From Amphibacillus marinus (lineage in GTDB: Bacteria > Bacillota > Bacilli > Bacillales > Amphibacillaceae), in the NCBI RefSeq assembly GCF_900110345.1, contig NZ_FODJ01000016.1, positions 1 through 59,156 on the forward strand: 59,156 nt of DNA, in the 5' to 3' direction. Numbering within the stretch: the stretch's first letter is position 1; each line of letters begins with the position of its first letter. A model generated the notes under the pieces. The model was given only the letters and a program-made list of their open reading frames with translations, did not search any database and was not told the DNA's origin. Positions 9,014 through 18,630 of this stretch are shown here, piece by piece. The position numbers and the translations under genes were made by a program.

Positions 9014-10318
9014 ATGTTGAAGAGAGTATTTCAATTTGCTGTTGTTGTGCTAGGGGTTTTTATGTTAACTGCTTGTTCCGAGGATGAGCCCGATTTAATT
9101 GTTACTTCTTTCACTGATGAGCTACAAGCTCCAATTGACTACTTTGAAGAACTTCATGATGTGAAGGTTGACCTACAGATTATTCCGACTGAAAATTATG
9201 TGAACACGCTCCGACCAGCGCTTGAAAGTGGAAGCGGGGCACCAGACGTTTTTACCGGTGAGATTGTCTATTTAAAGGATTGGATTGAACAGGATTATTG
9301 GGAAAATCTTTCACAAGCTCCCTATAACGTAGATGAATGGCGTTCCGACTATATGGAATATGTATGGGACTTAGGTATTAATAGCTCAGGAGAGGTAAGA
9401 GCCGTTTCTTGGCAAACAACACCAGGTGGAATTTACTATCGACGAAGCATTGCTAATGAAGTCTTGGGGACCGATGATCCTCAGGCGATTGGTGAACTAT
9501 TCTCCACGATGGAGGGGCTAATGGAAGTAGGTGAACAAATGAAAGCTTCCAATTATCGTCTGTTCCCAGATGAAGGATCAATCTCTCCTTATACAAATGG
9601 TGCTAATCCACAGCCGTGGGTTAACGACAATGATGAGCTGGTTATAACAGACGAACGCTTAGCCTATTTCGATTATGCCAAGGAATTACGTGATATGCAA
9701 TATACCGCATTAGCACCTGCATGGTCGCCAGCGTGGTATGCATCTTTTACGGGACCAATTAGTTATAATGTTGGTTGGGATGAATTAGATGAGGACGAAG
9801 ATCCGTCTGACCAAACGGAAGTATTTGCTGTTTCACTACCGACCTGGGGTCTCCACTCTGTTTTAAAAGAGGAAGCCCAAGAAACAGCAGGCGATTGGGC
9901 AGTTACAAATGGTCCAACACCATATTTCCAAGGCGGAACATGGATTGGGATGTATAAGGATTCAGAAAACAAGGACTTAGCCTTTGAGTTTATTAAGATG
10001 TTGGTTAATGATCAAGAATTTTTAACGGATTGGGTTATGGAAACAGGTGATGTCCTATCCTATTACCCTGTTATGGAGGGAGTAGCGGCGGGTTATTCTG
10101 ATGAGTTTCTTGGTGGGCAGAATCACTACGACTTTTTTATTGAGCGCGCTGAGGAAATTGATGCAAGCACAGTGACGCGTTATGACCAACAAATAGATGA
10201 GTTGTTTGGTAATCAAGTAAGTGCTTATGTAGAGGGTAATTTAACGCGAGAAGAGGCGATTGACGAGTTCTATAGTCAGGTCGTTAATGCCTATCCACAG
10301 ATAACTGTTCCCGATTAA
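9014..10318 (+). CDS. ABC transporter sugar-binding lipoprotein
   Basis: The extracellular solute-binding component of a family 1 carbohydrate ABC importer, 434 residues. The start at ATG 9014 is fixed by AAGGAGGGG just upstream; an in-frame start at 8954 would add a leader unlike the family. The signal peptide ends in LGVFMLTAC, a lipobox. The mature region has the long mixed fold of oligosaccharide binders, with several Trp-rich stretches (PTWGL, GGTWIGMY) suited to stacking on sugars. It is the first gene of the LacI-controlled operon. An intrinsic stem-loop between it and the permeases would raise its level relative to them. Confidence 0.9.
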   Translation: MLKRVFQFAVVVLGVFMLTACSEDEPDLIVTSFTDELQAPIDYFEELHDVKVDLQIIPTENYVNTLRPALESGSGAPDVFTGEIVYLKDWIEQDYWENLSQAPYNVDEWRSDYMEYVWDLGINSSGEVRAVSWQTTPGGIYYRRSIANEVLGTDDPQAIGELFSTMEGLMEVGEQMKASNYRLFPDEGSISPYTNGANPQPWVNDNDELVITDERLAYFDYAKELRDMQYTALAPAWSPAWYASFTGPISYNVGWDELDEDEDPSDQTEVFAVSLPTWGLHSVLKEEAQETAGDWAVTNGPTPYFQGGTWIGMYKDSENKDLAFEFIKMLVNDQEFLTDWVMETGDVLSYYPVMEGVAAGYSDEFLGGQNHYDFFIERAEEIDASTVTRYDQQIDELFGNQVSAYVEGNLTREEAIDEFYSQVVNAYPQITVPD

Positions 10319-10322
10319 ACAA

Positions 10323-10366
10323 TAAAGAAAAGGTGTGTTTAGTAGCACGCCTTTTCTTGCTTTATT
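10323..10366 (+). terminator. Partial terminator between binding protein and permeases
   Basis: AAGAAAAGGTGTG pairs with CACGCCTTTTCTT across an eight-base loop, followed by a weak T-rich stretch. Such stem-loops after the binding-protein gene commonly act as leaky terminators or mRNA stabilisers. They explain higher binding-protein expression. Confidence 0.7.
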
Positions 10367-10412
10367 ACCCAGATAAGCAGATTTCCGAATAAATGCTTGA
10401 TAGAAAGGAACG

Positions 10413-11309
10413 ATGAGTGTGAAGAAAAATAATCGACAAGCCTACCTGTTTATTGCGCCATTTGTAATTGTTTTTTTAACCTTTAATATATATCCAATTT
10501 TTTTAACACTTTATTATAGTTTGACTAATTACTCCGGCATGGGCGGGATTGATCAGGCTGATTTTGTTGGCTTTAACAACTATGTTCGCTTGTTTAGTGA
10601 TCGGTACTTTTATCAGGCCTTTTTTAATACGATTCGCATTTGGGGTCTAAACTTTGTTGTCCAAATGTTGATTGCCCTTGGATTAGCCTTGTTGTTCTCT
10701 GATATTCGTTTAAAGCTCAAAGGAATTGGATTATTCAGAGCGTTATTTTACTTACCTAACATTATCACAATTGCGTCAGTTGCCTTATTGTTTAGTATTT
10801 TGCTTGATTGGAATCATGGTGGGCTAAACCAGATGATGCTAAGTTTAGGATTAATTGATCGCCCGATTAACTGGTTGAACTCCCCAGTCTATGCGCAATC
10901 AGCAGTTGCTTTAATTGGTGCGTGGATGTGGTTTGGTAACTCGTTTATTGTTTTGTTAGCAGGGATCTCAGGTATTTCAAAAGATTTCTATGAAGCGGCC
11001 TTAATTGATGGCGCTACCTGGTTGCAGTCCTTTAAGTACATTACAATTCCCCAACTTAAACCAATTTTATTGTATGTCCTCATTACATCAATTATTGGTG
11101 GGTTGCAAATTTTTGATTTACCTATGTTGCTAACTGATGGGAATGGTTCTCCTCAAGGTGCTCTTAATACAATGGTGCTTTACTTATACAATCAAGCATT
11201 TAAGTACAATAACTTTGGCTATGCCGCAACTATTGCTTATGGCTTATTCTTTATTACGGTAGCATTCTCGGCTATTACATTTAGAACGATGTATCGGAAA
11301 CAGGTTTAA
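10413..11309 (+). CDS. Sugar ABC transporter permease (MalF-like)
   Basis: A 298-residue inner-membrane permease with six predicted helices. The EAA loop that contacts the ATPase is visible as YEAALIDGATWLQSFKYITIP. The start is ATG 10413 after AAAGGA. It pairs with the MalG-like protein that follows 17 bases later. No ATPase (MsmX/MalK type) is encoded nearby. In Bacillota one shared ATPase encoded elsewhere often energises such importers, so this is not necessarily a defect. Confidence 0.92.
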   Translation: MSVKKNNRQAYLFIAPFVIVFLTFNIYPIFLTLYYSLTNYSGMGGIDQADFVGFNNYVRLFSDRYFYQAFFNTIRIWGLNFVVQMLIALGLALLFSDIRLKLKGIGLFRALFYLPNIITIASVALLFSILLDWNHGGLNQMMLSLGLIDRPINWLNSPVYAQSAVALIGAWMWFGNSFIVLLAGISGISKDFYEAALIDGATWLQSFKYITIPQLKPILLYVLITSIIGGLQIFDLPMLLTDGNGSPQGALNTMVLYLYNQAFKYNNFGYAATIAYGLFFITVAFSAITFRTMYRKQV

Positions 11310-11326
11310 TAAAGGAGGTCACTGAA

Positions 11327-12154
11327 ATGAATAAAATGAAAATAGCGCGGGTAATTATTTATATCTTTTTAATTGTGCTAGTCATTGTCTGTTTTATTCC
11401 GTTTTATATGATGATTGTTAATGCAACACGGCCTAATTCAGAAATTCTACGTGGCTTCACCTTAATTCCCGGTGATGCCTTGCTAGACAACTATGACACC
11501 TTAACAAGCTATATGGATGTCTGGACGGGCTTTCGCAATAGTTTGCTTGTTGCTGTGTCTGTTACAGTACTTAATGCTTATTTTTCAGCCTTAACAGCTT
11601 TCGCGTTAGTTGTTTATGAATTCAAGTGGAAAAACGCCATTTTTGTCACATTTATTGTAATGATGATGGTGCCAGGTCAGCTTGGCTTATTAGGGCTTTA
11701 TGATTTAAGTGAAACCCTCGGCATTTTAGACACGTATTGGCCGTTAATTATTCCAGCAATTGCAGCACCATTTACGGTCTTTTTCTTTAGACAATTTCTA
11801 ATAACGACGATGCCAATTTCAATTTTGGAGGCGGGGCGTATTGACGGAGCATCCGAGATCGGAATGTTCCATCGCATTGTCCTTCCAATTCTAATGCCTG
11901 CGATTGCAACAATGGGGATTTTCACTTTTATTGGCTCATGGAATAACTACTTGGTTCCGTTAGTTATTATTCGGACACCACGCTTATTTACATTACCGGT
12001 CATGATGGGGGCATTAAGTGGCTCTCCGGTAGCTATGAATCTTGGTGCCATGTATTTAGGCATTGCCATTTCAGTGGTGCCCATTATGGTTGCGTTCTTG
12101 TTCTTATCTAAATATATCATTAGCAGCATTACTGCCGGATCGGTAAAGGGTTAG
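11327..12154 (+). CDS. Sugar ABC transporter permease (MalG-like)
   Basis: The second permease subunit, 275 residues, behind a clean AAAGGAGG site. The EAA motif appears as LEAGRIDGASEIGMFHRIVLP, with a TM segment pattern typical of MalG relatives. It forms the heteromeric channel with the preceding protein. Its stop codon is immediately followed by the phosphorylase gene region, so substrate import and breakdown are transcribed together. Confidence 0.92.
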   Translation: MNKMKIARVIIYIFLIVLVIVCFIPFYMMIVNATRPNSEILRGFTLIPGDALLDNYDTLTSYMDVWTGFRNSLLVAVSVTVLNAYFSALTAFALVVYEFKWKNAIFVTFIVMMMVPGQLGLLGLYDLSETLGILDTYWPLIIPAIAAPFTVFFFRQFLITTMPISILEAGRIDGASEIGMFHRIVLPILMPAIATMGIFTFIGSWNNYLVPLVIIRTPRLFTLPVMMGALSGSPVAMNLGAMYLGIAISVVPIMVAFLFLSKYIISSITAGSVKG

Positions 12155-12185
12155 GATGACTGTAATGAAAAAGAAGGGTGAGCCT

Positions 12186-15100
12186 ATGTATACTTTACTT
12201 GACGATCAGCGCTTTCAAATCAAAAATTATCAAACAAGCAGCCCCTTCGCTAGCTTTCTTCCTGGTATTGCAGGCGAGGACGGGATACCAATGTGGGTAT
12301 TTTATGTTAATAGAGGGCAAGCGATTGCTAGCTTTGGTGTAGAGGATAAAAATAATATGATGACAGAGTTCTATCCTGCTGATAAAGCCCACCAGATGAC
12401 ACCATTAGAAGGATTTCGCACCTTTATTAAAGGGGATCGAAATGGTCAGCTCTTTAGCTACGAGCCCTTTCGTGAATCTGATCCAGCAATAGAGGACCAA
12501 ATGATTATTGATCAAAATACGTTAACGCTAACACATGTTAACAAGATTAAGCAGCTACGAATTGAGGTGCTCTACTATACATTGCCAGGGCAGGAGCTTC
12601 CGGGTCTGGTTCGAGAGATTCTAATAAAGAATATTGGCGATGATCAAGTTAAGCTAGAATTGTTGGATGGAGCTGCCACGCTATTTCCGGCAAATGTTGC
12701 AATAGGTGGCTACAAGGAAATTGGAAACACATTAAAGAGCTGGTTCGATGTTGAACAGCTTGATGAGCAGATTAATTATTATTTCATGCGTGGTAGCACC
12801 GCAGATCAAGCAGAGGTGAGCCAATCCGAGCAGGGGAACTTTTTTGCTTCGATGCTTTACACTAAGCAGGGTAATAATAGGATTGCACCAGTGTTTGATC
12901 GTCAATGTGTGTTTGGTAAGGATTTAACCTTAAACGAAGCACAGTTTTTTCAAGAAAATTCAATTGATATCATCCAAGCCTTTTCGCAGGTATCAACAAA
13001 TAAGGTTGCTTGTGCGTTTACACCTGTAAGCTATTGTCTTAATCGTGATGAGGAAATTAAGCTTGTTTCGATCATTGGTCAGGCTGATAGCCGGGTTAAA
13101 GCATGTCAGTTGCTTGATGAAGTTTTTGCCGGGCAGAAGATTAATCAATTACGACAGGCGGCTCAGCAATTGGCTAAAACGTTAACCGATCGGGTTGCTA
13201 CAAAAACAGCTTTGGCTAAATTCGATGCTTATGTCAAACAAAACTATTTGGACAATGGCTTGCGTGGCGGTTTTCCAAAGGTATTCACTAATGATCAGGT
13301 AAGCAAGGTTTTTTACATGTATTCCCGTAAACATGGGGATTTGGAGCGTGATTACAATTTCTTTTCGATTAGTCCAACCTTTTATTCGCAAGGGAATGGG
13401 AATTACCGAGATATGAACCAAAATCGTCGCTTAGATGTTCGCTTTGAGCCAAGAATCGAAGACACTAACATTAAGCAATTTGTTAATCTTATTCAGTTAG
13501 ATGGCTATAACCCATTGGCATTAAAATCAGTACGTTATACCTTGCCTAGTAATCAAATTACTCTTATTAAACAAGTTATTCCTGCTGAATTGAGCGCTGA
13601 ATTTACTCAGCTGGTTACAACGGGTTATACACCTGGAGAGGTCAAGGCATTTATTAATGCGCATAAATTAGTAGATATTAACATTGAGCAATTATTAACG
13701 GCGCTTCTACTAGTAAGTGATGAAGCACTTGAAGCGGTTCATGGTGAAGGCTTTTGGATTGATCACTGGACCTATAATCTTGATTTACTAGATAGCTATT
13801 TAGCGATCTATCCTGATCGGGTTACAAAGCTATTTTTTACTGAGGGCTATCGATTCTTTAATAGCCCTGCATATGTTAATCCAAAGTCAGTTAAATACAC
13901 TAAGCGTGGTGAGAGGCTTAGGCAGTATCATGCGGTTGAGGAAGCAGAAACCGAACAACATCATCAATGGGTATGTGTCAAAGGTGCCCCTGATCAGCTT
14001 GTGACAACTAATCTTTTCTCCAAGCTTGTTTTACTAGCTGCTAACAAAACGGCTACCCTTGCGCCGTATGGTCTAGGTATTGAAATGGAGGCAGGAAAGC
14101 CAGGCTGGAATGACGCATTAAACGGCTTGCCAGGCATGTTTGGTGCCGGTGTATCAGAGCTTTATGAGCTTAAGCGGCTGCTTGATCTGTTGCTAACGAT
14201 AAATAGTGAGCAACAAGCTGAGCTATCGTTACCAATTGAAGCGGGGTGTTTTGTTCAAGAACTCGCTACTAAACTAGCGTATTTAGCAGATGAGGGATTG
14301 AGTTTAAATCTGTGGAATACGACCACATCAATACGTGAGCATTACCGGGCGCAACTTAAATTGGGTGTGAATGGTGAGTTGTTTACGTGTAGTATTCAAG
14401 AAGCCCACGCTTTCTTAACATATTTTAAAGAAGCAGTCGATCGCGCTGTTGGTGCAGTCGAAGATTTTTCACAAGGACTAGTGCCGACATATTTTTATTT
14501 TGACGTAGCAGTAAATGAACGTGGGCAAGTTGTAGAGGTTGACCCCCATGAAGTTACACCCTTCTTAGAAGGTGTCGTTAAAAAAATGAAGTTAACTACA
14601 TCTGTGGCTGAAGCACGTGCCCTCCACCAACAGGTTACAGACTCGGCGCTTTATGATCATAAACTAGGTATGTACAAAACAAGTGGCTCCATTCACAATG
14701 AGCCAATCGAATTAGGACGCGCGAAGTTTTTTACACCAGGCTGGTTGGAGAATGAATCCATCTTCTTGCATATGTCCTACAAATATATATTAGAGTTATT
14801 AAAAGCCGGTCTGTATGACGAATTTTATCAAGCACTTCAAACAGGCTTAGTACCCTTCATGGACCCATCTGTTTATGGTAGAAGTACATTGGAGAACGTT
14901 TCGTTTGTTGTGAGTAGCGCAAATCCTGATCCCACCATCCATGGAAAGGGCTATGTTGCTCGCCTTAGTGGTTCTACAGTGGAATTCTTGCAGATTTGGC
15001 TTGAGATGTTTGCAGGTCCCGAACTGTTTAGCTACCGAAACCAGCTAACGTTTCAGCTTGACCCTAAATTACCTGACTGGTTGTTTGATGATAAGGGCTT

Positions 15101-15314
15101 AACATCGTTTACGCTATTCAGCCATATTAAGGTTGTGTATGAGAATAGGAAACGCAAGCAGTGTTATGGTCCGGAAGGTGTAAAGCCAGTTCGCTATCGT
15201 TGCACATTGTATGATGGTGAGGAGCGGGTAATAGAAGCTGACAAGATTACTGGCGATTTAGCTTTTGCAATTCGTTCTGGGCAGATACAAGCTATTTATG
15301 TAACTTTAGACTAA
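12186..15314 (+). CDS. Large GH94-like (clan GH-Q) glycoside phosphorylase
   Basis: A cytoplasmic enzyme of 1042 residues expected to cleave an imported oligosaccharide with phosphate, releasing a sugar-1-phosphate. ATG 12186 follows AAGAAGGGTGAG at normal spacing; a start at 12156 is also possible. The N-terminal beta-sandwich begins with FASFLPGIAG and GIPMWVFYVNRG. The (alpha/alpha)6 barrel contains KPGWNDALNGLPG, whose Asp corresponds to the general acid of GH94 cellobiose/chitobiose phosphorylases. It is clearly longer than classical GH94 enzymes (about 800 residues) and nearer the size of GH149/GH161 beta-1,3-glucan phosphorylases. I cannot assign family or substrate from sequence alone. 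It completes the LacI-ABC operon. Confidence 0.8.
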   Translation: MYTLLDDQRFQIKNYQTSSPFASFLPGIAGEDGIPMWVFYVNRGQAIASFGVEDKNNMMTEFYPADKAHQMTPLEGFRTFIKGDRNGQLFSYEPFRESDPAIEDQMIIDQNTLTLTHVNKIKQLRIEVLYYTLPGQELPGLVREILIKNIGDDQVKLELLDGAATLFPANVAIGGYKEIGNTLKSWFDVEQLDEQINYYFMRGSTADQAEVSQSEQGNFFASMLYTKQGNNRIAPVFDRQCVFGKDLTLNEAQFFQENSIDIIQAFSQVSTNKVACAFTPVSYCLNRDEEIKLVSIIGQADSRVKACQLLDEVFAGQKINQLRQAAQQLAKTLTDRVATKTALAKFDAYVKQNYLDNGLRGGFPKVFTNDQVSKVFYMYSRKHGDLERDYNFFSISPTFYSQGNGNYRDMNQNRRLDVRFEPRIEDTNIKQFVNLIQLDGYNPLALKSVRYTLPSNQITLIKQVIPAELSAEFTQLVTTGYTPGEVKAFINAHKLVDINIEQLLTALLLVSDEALEAVHGEGFWIDHWTYNLDLLDSYLAIYPDRVTKLFFTEGYRFFNSPAYVNPKSVKYTKRGERLRQYHAVEEAETEQHHQWVCVKGAPDQLVTTNLFSKLVLLAANKTATLAPYGLGIEMEAGKPGWNDALNGLPGMFGAGVSELYELKRLLDLLLTINSEQQAELSLPIEAGCFVQELATKLAYLADEGLSLNLWNTTTSIREHYRAQLKLGVNGELFTCSIQEAHAFLTYFKEAVDRAVGAVEDFSQGLVPTYFYFDVAVNERGQVVEVDPHEVTPFLEGVVKKMKLTTSVAEARALHQQVTDSALYDHKLGMYKTSGSIHNEPIELGRAKFFTPGWLENESIFLHMSYKYILELLKAGLYDEFYQALQTGLVPFMDPSVYGRSTLENVSFVVSSANPDPTIHGKGYVARLSGSTVEFLQIWLEMFAGPELFSYRNQLTFQLDPKLPDWLFDDKGLTSFTLFSHIKVVYENRKRKQCYGPEGVKPVRYRCTLYDGEERVIEADKITGDLAFAIRSGQIQAIYVTLD

Positions 15315-15318
15315 TGAT

Positions 15319-15365
15319 AAAAAGAATGGAACATCCAATTTTTGGCTATACCATTCTTTTTTTTC
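15319..15365 (+). terminator. Terminator after the phosphorylase gene
   Basis: AAAGAATGG pairs with CCATTCTTT across a 21-base loop and continues into a T-run. It ends the ABC-phosphorylase operon. Confidence 0.85.
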
Positions 15366-15398
15366 CTATACCTGTAGGAAATATCTTGAATGTTAATT

Positions 15399-15408
15399 TA
15401 AGCGCTTA
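15399..15408. promoter_or_regulatory. LacI/CcpA-like site upstream of PTS EIIC
   Basis: TAAGCGCTTA is a perfect ten-base palindrome 54 bases before the EIIC start. On the minus strand it reads TGTAAGCGCTTAAA, close to a cre consensus. It has the same AAGCGCTT core as the operators around the LacI gene. Confidence 0.55.
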
Positions 15409-15461
15409 CATTATAAACTTCAGATAAGTGGATAGTTATCACATTGAAAGGAGTTTTTATA

Positions 15462-16763
15462 ATGGGAGTAGGTCAGAAGATATCGGATAAGCTAGGGGTG
15501 GCTGCTGACGTTATTTCTAATCAAAAGCATATAGCGTCAATAAAGAAGGCATTTGTCCTGTTAATGCCAATGTTTATTGGGGGGGCATTCGCTGTCTTAT
15601 TATCAAATATGGTCTTTAGTGATGAGACTGGCATAGCTTCAATTGGGGCATTTTCTTTTTTAGCTACTTTGAAGCCAATAACCGATGCCATTCAGTACGC
15701 AACGCTTAATTTCTTAACAATTGGTGCTGTATTTGTTATTGGTCTAGAATTAGCGAAAATAAATGGCCAGAGTTCAACCTTGTTTCCAGGTGTATTAGCA
15801 TTGGTTTCCTATATTACTGTCATTCCGACGACGCTCTTGCTTGAAGTAGACGGGAGCATGCAGGAAGTTGCCAATGTCTTGGCACGTGAGTTTACCGATC
15901 CGCAGAGCCTATTTTTAGGGATGTTCATTGCTATACTATCTGTCGAAATCTATTGTAAGCTCGTAACAGTTGATCGATTAAAGGTGAAAATGCCAGATAG
16001 TGTACCATCTAACGTTGCAACGGCGTTCTCAGCGCTAATTCCTGGGATCATGACTGTTGTTATCATATCAAGCTTTGGTTTTTTATTTCTTCAAATCACA
16101 GGATTGCATCTACACGAGGCAATCTATACCTTGGTCCAAAGTCCGCTGGAACGAGTGATGCAAGGTTTACCAGGTGTACTTATTTTAATGCTTGTTGCTC
16201 AAGTATTTTGGGTAATTGGTATTCATGGTAATCAAATGGTTAGACCAGTACGTGAACCAATTTTATTAGCGGCAATTACCGTTAACATGAATGCTTTTGC
16301 TGCTGGGGAAGAAATTCCGAATATAATAACGATGCCATTTTGGGATATCTATATGAGTATTGGGGGATCAGGTGTTACGATTGGTCTGCTAATTGCTATT
16401 TTTATTGTTTCTAGACGAGAGGATATGAAGAAAATAACAAAGCTATCGGTTGGACCAGGTATTTTTAACATTAATGAACCGGTTATCTTTGGCATGCCAG
16501 TGATGCTTAATCCAATCTTAGCGATACCATTTATTCTAACGCCATTGGTAACAGGGACAATTGGTTATATAGCGACGGTAACAGAGTTTGCTGGTCCAGC
16601 GGTAGCTATGATACCTTGGACAACACCGCCGATTATAAGCGCATATTTAGCAACTGCAGGCAGTATAGGGGCAGTCATTACCCAAATCATTTGTATTGCC
16701 GTATCTGTTCTGATCTATTTACCATTCGTTATCATCTCAAATAAACAACAGCCAGCAACCTAA
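15462..16763 (+). CDS. PTS EIIC permease, lactose/cellobiose family
   Basis: A 433-residue membrane permease. ATG 15462 sits behind AAAGGAG. The N-terminus (ISDKLGVAADVISNQKHIASIKKAF) and the conserved INEPVIFGMPVMLNP region identify the CelB/LacE EIIC family, which imports and phosphorylates beta-linked disaccharides such as cellobiose, lactose or chitobiose. No EIIA or EIIB is encoded beside it, so it must borrow partners from elsewhere. It stands alone between the upstream terminator and a shared terminator with the GntR gene. Control by the LacI-like site at 15399 is likely. Confidence 0.9.
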   Translation: MGVGQKISDKLGVAADVISNQKHIASIKKAFVLLMPMFIGGAFAVLLSNMVFSDETGIASIGAFSFLATLKPITDAIQYATLNFLTIGAVFVIGLELAKINGQSSTLFPGVLALVSYITVIPTTLLLEVDGSMQEVANVLAREFTDPQSLFLGMFIAILSVEIYCKLVTVDRLKVKMPDSVPSNVATAFSALIPGIMTVVIISSFGFLFLQITGLHLHEAIYTLVQSPLERVMQGLPGVLILMLVAQVFWVIGIHGNQMVRPVREPILLAAITVNMNAFAAGEEIPNIITMPFWDIYMSIGGSGVTIGLLIAIFIVSRREDMKKITKLSVGPGIFNINEPVIFGMPVMLNPILAIPFILTPLVTGTIGYIATVTEFAGPAVAMIPWTTPPIISAYLATAGSIGAVITQIICIAVSVLIYLPFVIISNKQQPAT

Positions 16764-16773
16764 TCTACTGGGC

Positions 16774-16813
16774 AAAAAAACCGACTCCGGCAGCTGTGCT
16801 AGAGTCGGTTTAG
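16774..16813. terminator. Bidirectional terminator between EIIC and GntR genes
   Basis: AACCGACTC and GAGTCGGTT form a perfect stem around a 14-base loop. A-runs on the left and T-rich sequence on the right let it work for both convergent genes. It overlaps the GntR stop codon. Confidence 0.85.
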
Positions 16814-17520
16814 TTCTTTCGTCGTTCGGCGTGAACTTCTTTATTAAACGGGGTGATGTAAGTGCAAGAATAATCAAGTGCGGTAACCTCGCTATACTCA
16901 AAGCATACGCCATCTTTTAGTAAGCATCGATTTTGAATTTTCATTGCGGGCAACCCTTTTTTACAGCCCATTAATTGTGCTTGTTCCTTATTAATTAACA
17001 CCGGTGCGTATGAAGTAATATAGTGAGAAATGGTGTATTTTTGACGCTGGACATAAGCTTGTACCGATTCAGCAATATCTGTCAGTGTCAAATCAGGAAA
17101 CAGCTTATAAGGTAGCTTGGAATGTTCAATTTGAACAATTTGATAATTGACAATTCGAATGCGCTGAAATTCCCATATCTCCTCATCATTCCCCAATTCA
17201 AAGGTTCGTTTGTCGGTATCGGTTGCTTTAATGCGTTTTAAATAGATTGGTTTTGAAGTAATGTGTTTATAAGGTGTTGCAGTAATTGAGTTGTAAATTA
17301 GTGGATTCTGCTTCGCGCTTTTGCGGACGTAAATACCAGCACCTTGGACAACCTTAATAACGCCGATATCTCTTAGCTTGCTAATTGCTTCTTGAATGGT
17401 ATGCCGTGAAACTTGATACGACTGGGCAAGCTCACGTTGAGTCGGTAGCTTATTATCTGGATAATGGTGCTGATAAATTTTGCTCAATAAGTCTTGAATA
17501 ATAAACTCTTTTTTGTTCAA
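16810..17520 (-). CDS. GntR/HutC-family regulator with UTRA domain
   Basis: A 236-residue regulator. The winged HTH (LPTQRELAQSYQVSRHTIQEA, then GAGIYVRK) occupies roughly residues 10-70, and the rest is a UTRA ligand-binding domain with the typical ExxR/LPYKLFPDL pattern. UTRA regulators bind phosphorylated sugars, often the product of a nearby PTS. It lies at the downstream end of the leftward sulfatase cluster, 174 bases after the FGE gene, and faces the orphan EIIC. Either could be its target. A second HutC-type regulator lies at the other end of the same cluster. Confidence 0.88.
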   Translation of the reverse strand: MNKKEFIIQDLLSKIYQHHYPDNKLPTQRELAQSYQVSRHTIQEAISKLRDIGVIKVVQGAGIYVRKSAKQNPLIYNSITATPYKHITSKPIYLKRIKATDTDKRTFELGNDEEIWEFQRIRIVNYQIVQIEHSKLPYKLFPDLTLTDIAESVQAYVQRQKYTISHYITSYAPVLINKEQAQLMGCKKGLPAMKIQNRCLLKDGVCFEYSEVTALDYSCTYITPFNKEVHAERRKN

Positions 17521-17694
17521 TTTATTGACCTCGCTCTTTGATCGGTTTATTAGCTAATATACCATGTATGAACCAGCCTTTAAAGTTATTACGCAGTAAC
17601 AGAATAACTTCATTTTAAAGTCGGGCAAAAGGCGAGTGGCATGGAAATCGTTTCACTTGAAAATTGTTGTGAAAATCTTAAAGTAGCTTTTTTA

Positions 17695-18630
17695 CTAAAT
17701 GTCTTTGACACAACGAAAGCCTATATTACTAGATGAACTGTCTATTGTATTTGACGTTCTTGCGGCAACACGATAACGATTGCAATAAGAGTGATGACAT
17801 AAATAGGAGCCACCGCGCGTTACCCGACTGTTTTTCCGGCGCAAATCGCGTTTACCCTTTATTGTGAATGAATCTATACACCATTCCCACACGTTTCCAG
17901 ACATGTTGTAAAGCCCATAGCCATTGGGAGGAAACGATTTTGCTGGTGCGGTAGCAAGATAGCCATCTGCTTCTGTATTGTGATAAGGGAACTCACCTTG
18001 CCAAATATTACAATAGTGCTCGCCACCAGGGGTGAGCGCATCTCCCCAAGGGTATCTTTTTTGTGCTAAACCACCACGTGCGGCATACTCCCACTCCTTT
18101 TCTGATGGCAGTCTTTTGTTGGCCCAATGGGCAAAGGCTTGTGCGTCATTCCAGGATACGTGAACAACAGGGTGATCTAATCTGTTTTCGATGGAGCTAC
18201 CTTCTCCCTCAGGCTGATACCAGTATGCGTTCATTACTGCGTACCACCAAGCTAAGCCGGGTAACTTTCTTGTCGAAGGTGAATTTTTGTCTTGAACAAG
18301 CGCATCAAATACGAATGACCAGCCATATTTTTCTGCATCTGTTTGATAACCTGTTGCTTCGATAAAATTAGCAAATTCTTGGTTTGTTACGGTGTATGAA
18401 TCCATCAGGAACGAATCAACAACTTCTTCATGAGGTGGCCCCTCACCGTCCTCTGGGAAACCATCTAAATCATTCGTTCCCATTATAAATTTCCCTGCTT
18501 GAATAGGTATTAATTTATCGGAGAACTTTGTGCTGTTAGATTGTGTAATTAATGATTCTTCCATGTCCGTAGCGTCTACATTACCTATTTGGCGTGAGGC
18601 ATGGCAACATGTTTTAATAGGATCATCCAT
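17695..18630 (-). CDS. Formylglycine-generating enzyme (aerobic sulfatase maturase, SUMF1/FGE family)
   Basis: It oxidises the active-site Cys of type I sulfatases to formylglycine using O2 and copper. I place the start at 18630 (311 residues) because GGGGATAATAACG precedes that ATG; an upstream in-frame start lacks a site. The fold signature is complete: MGTNDLDGFPEDGEGP, HPVVHVSWNDAQAF, LPSEKEWEYAARGG, NVWEWC. The catalytic pair lies in RGGSYLCHHSYCNRYR, where both cysteines of true FGEs are present. This separates it from generic SUMF1-domain proteins. It is 77 bases after the radical SAM maturase gene, so two unrelated enzymes for one modification are adjacent. Confidence 0.9.
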   Translation of the reverse strand: MDDPIKTCCHASRQIGNVDATDMEESLITQSNSTKFSDKLIPIQAGKFIMGTNDLDGFPEDGEGPPHEEVVDSFLMDSYTVTNQEFANFIEATGYQTDAEKYGWSFVFDALVQDKNSPSTRKLPGLAWWYAVMNAYWYQPEGEGSSIENRLDHPVVHVSWNDAQAFAHWANKRLPSEKEWEYAARGGLAQKRYPWGDALTPGGEHYCNIWQGEFPYHNTEADGYLATAPAKSFPPNGYGLYNMSGNVWEWCIDSFTIKGKRDLRRKNSRVTRGGSYLCHHSYCNRYRVAARTSNTIDSSSSNIGFRCVKDI

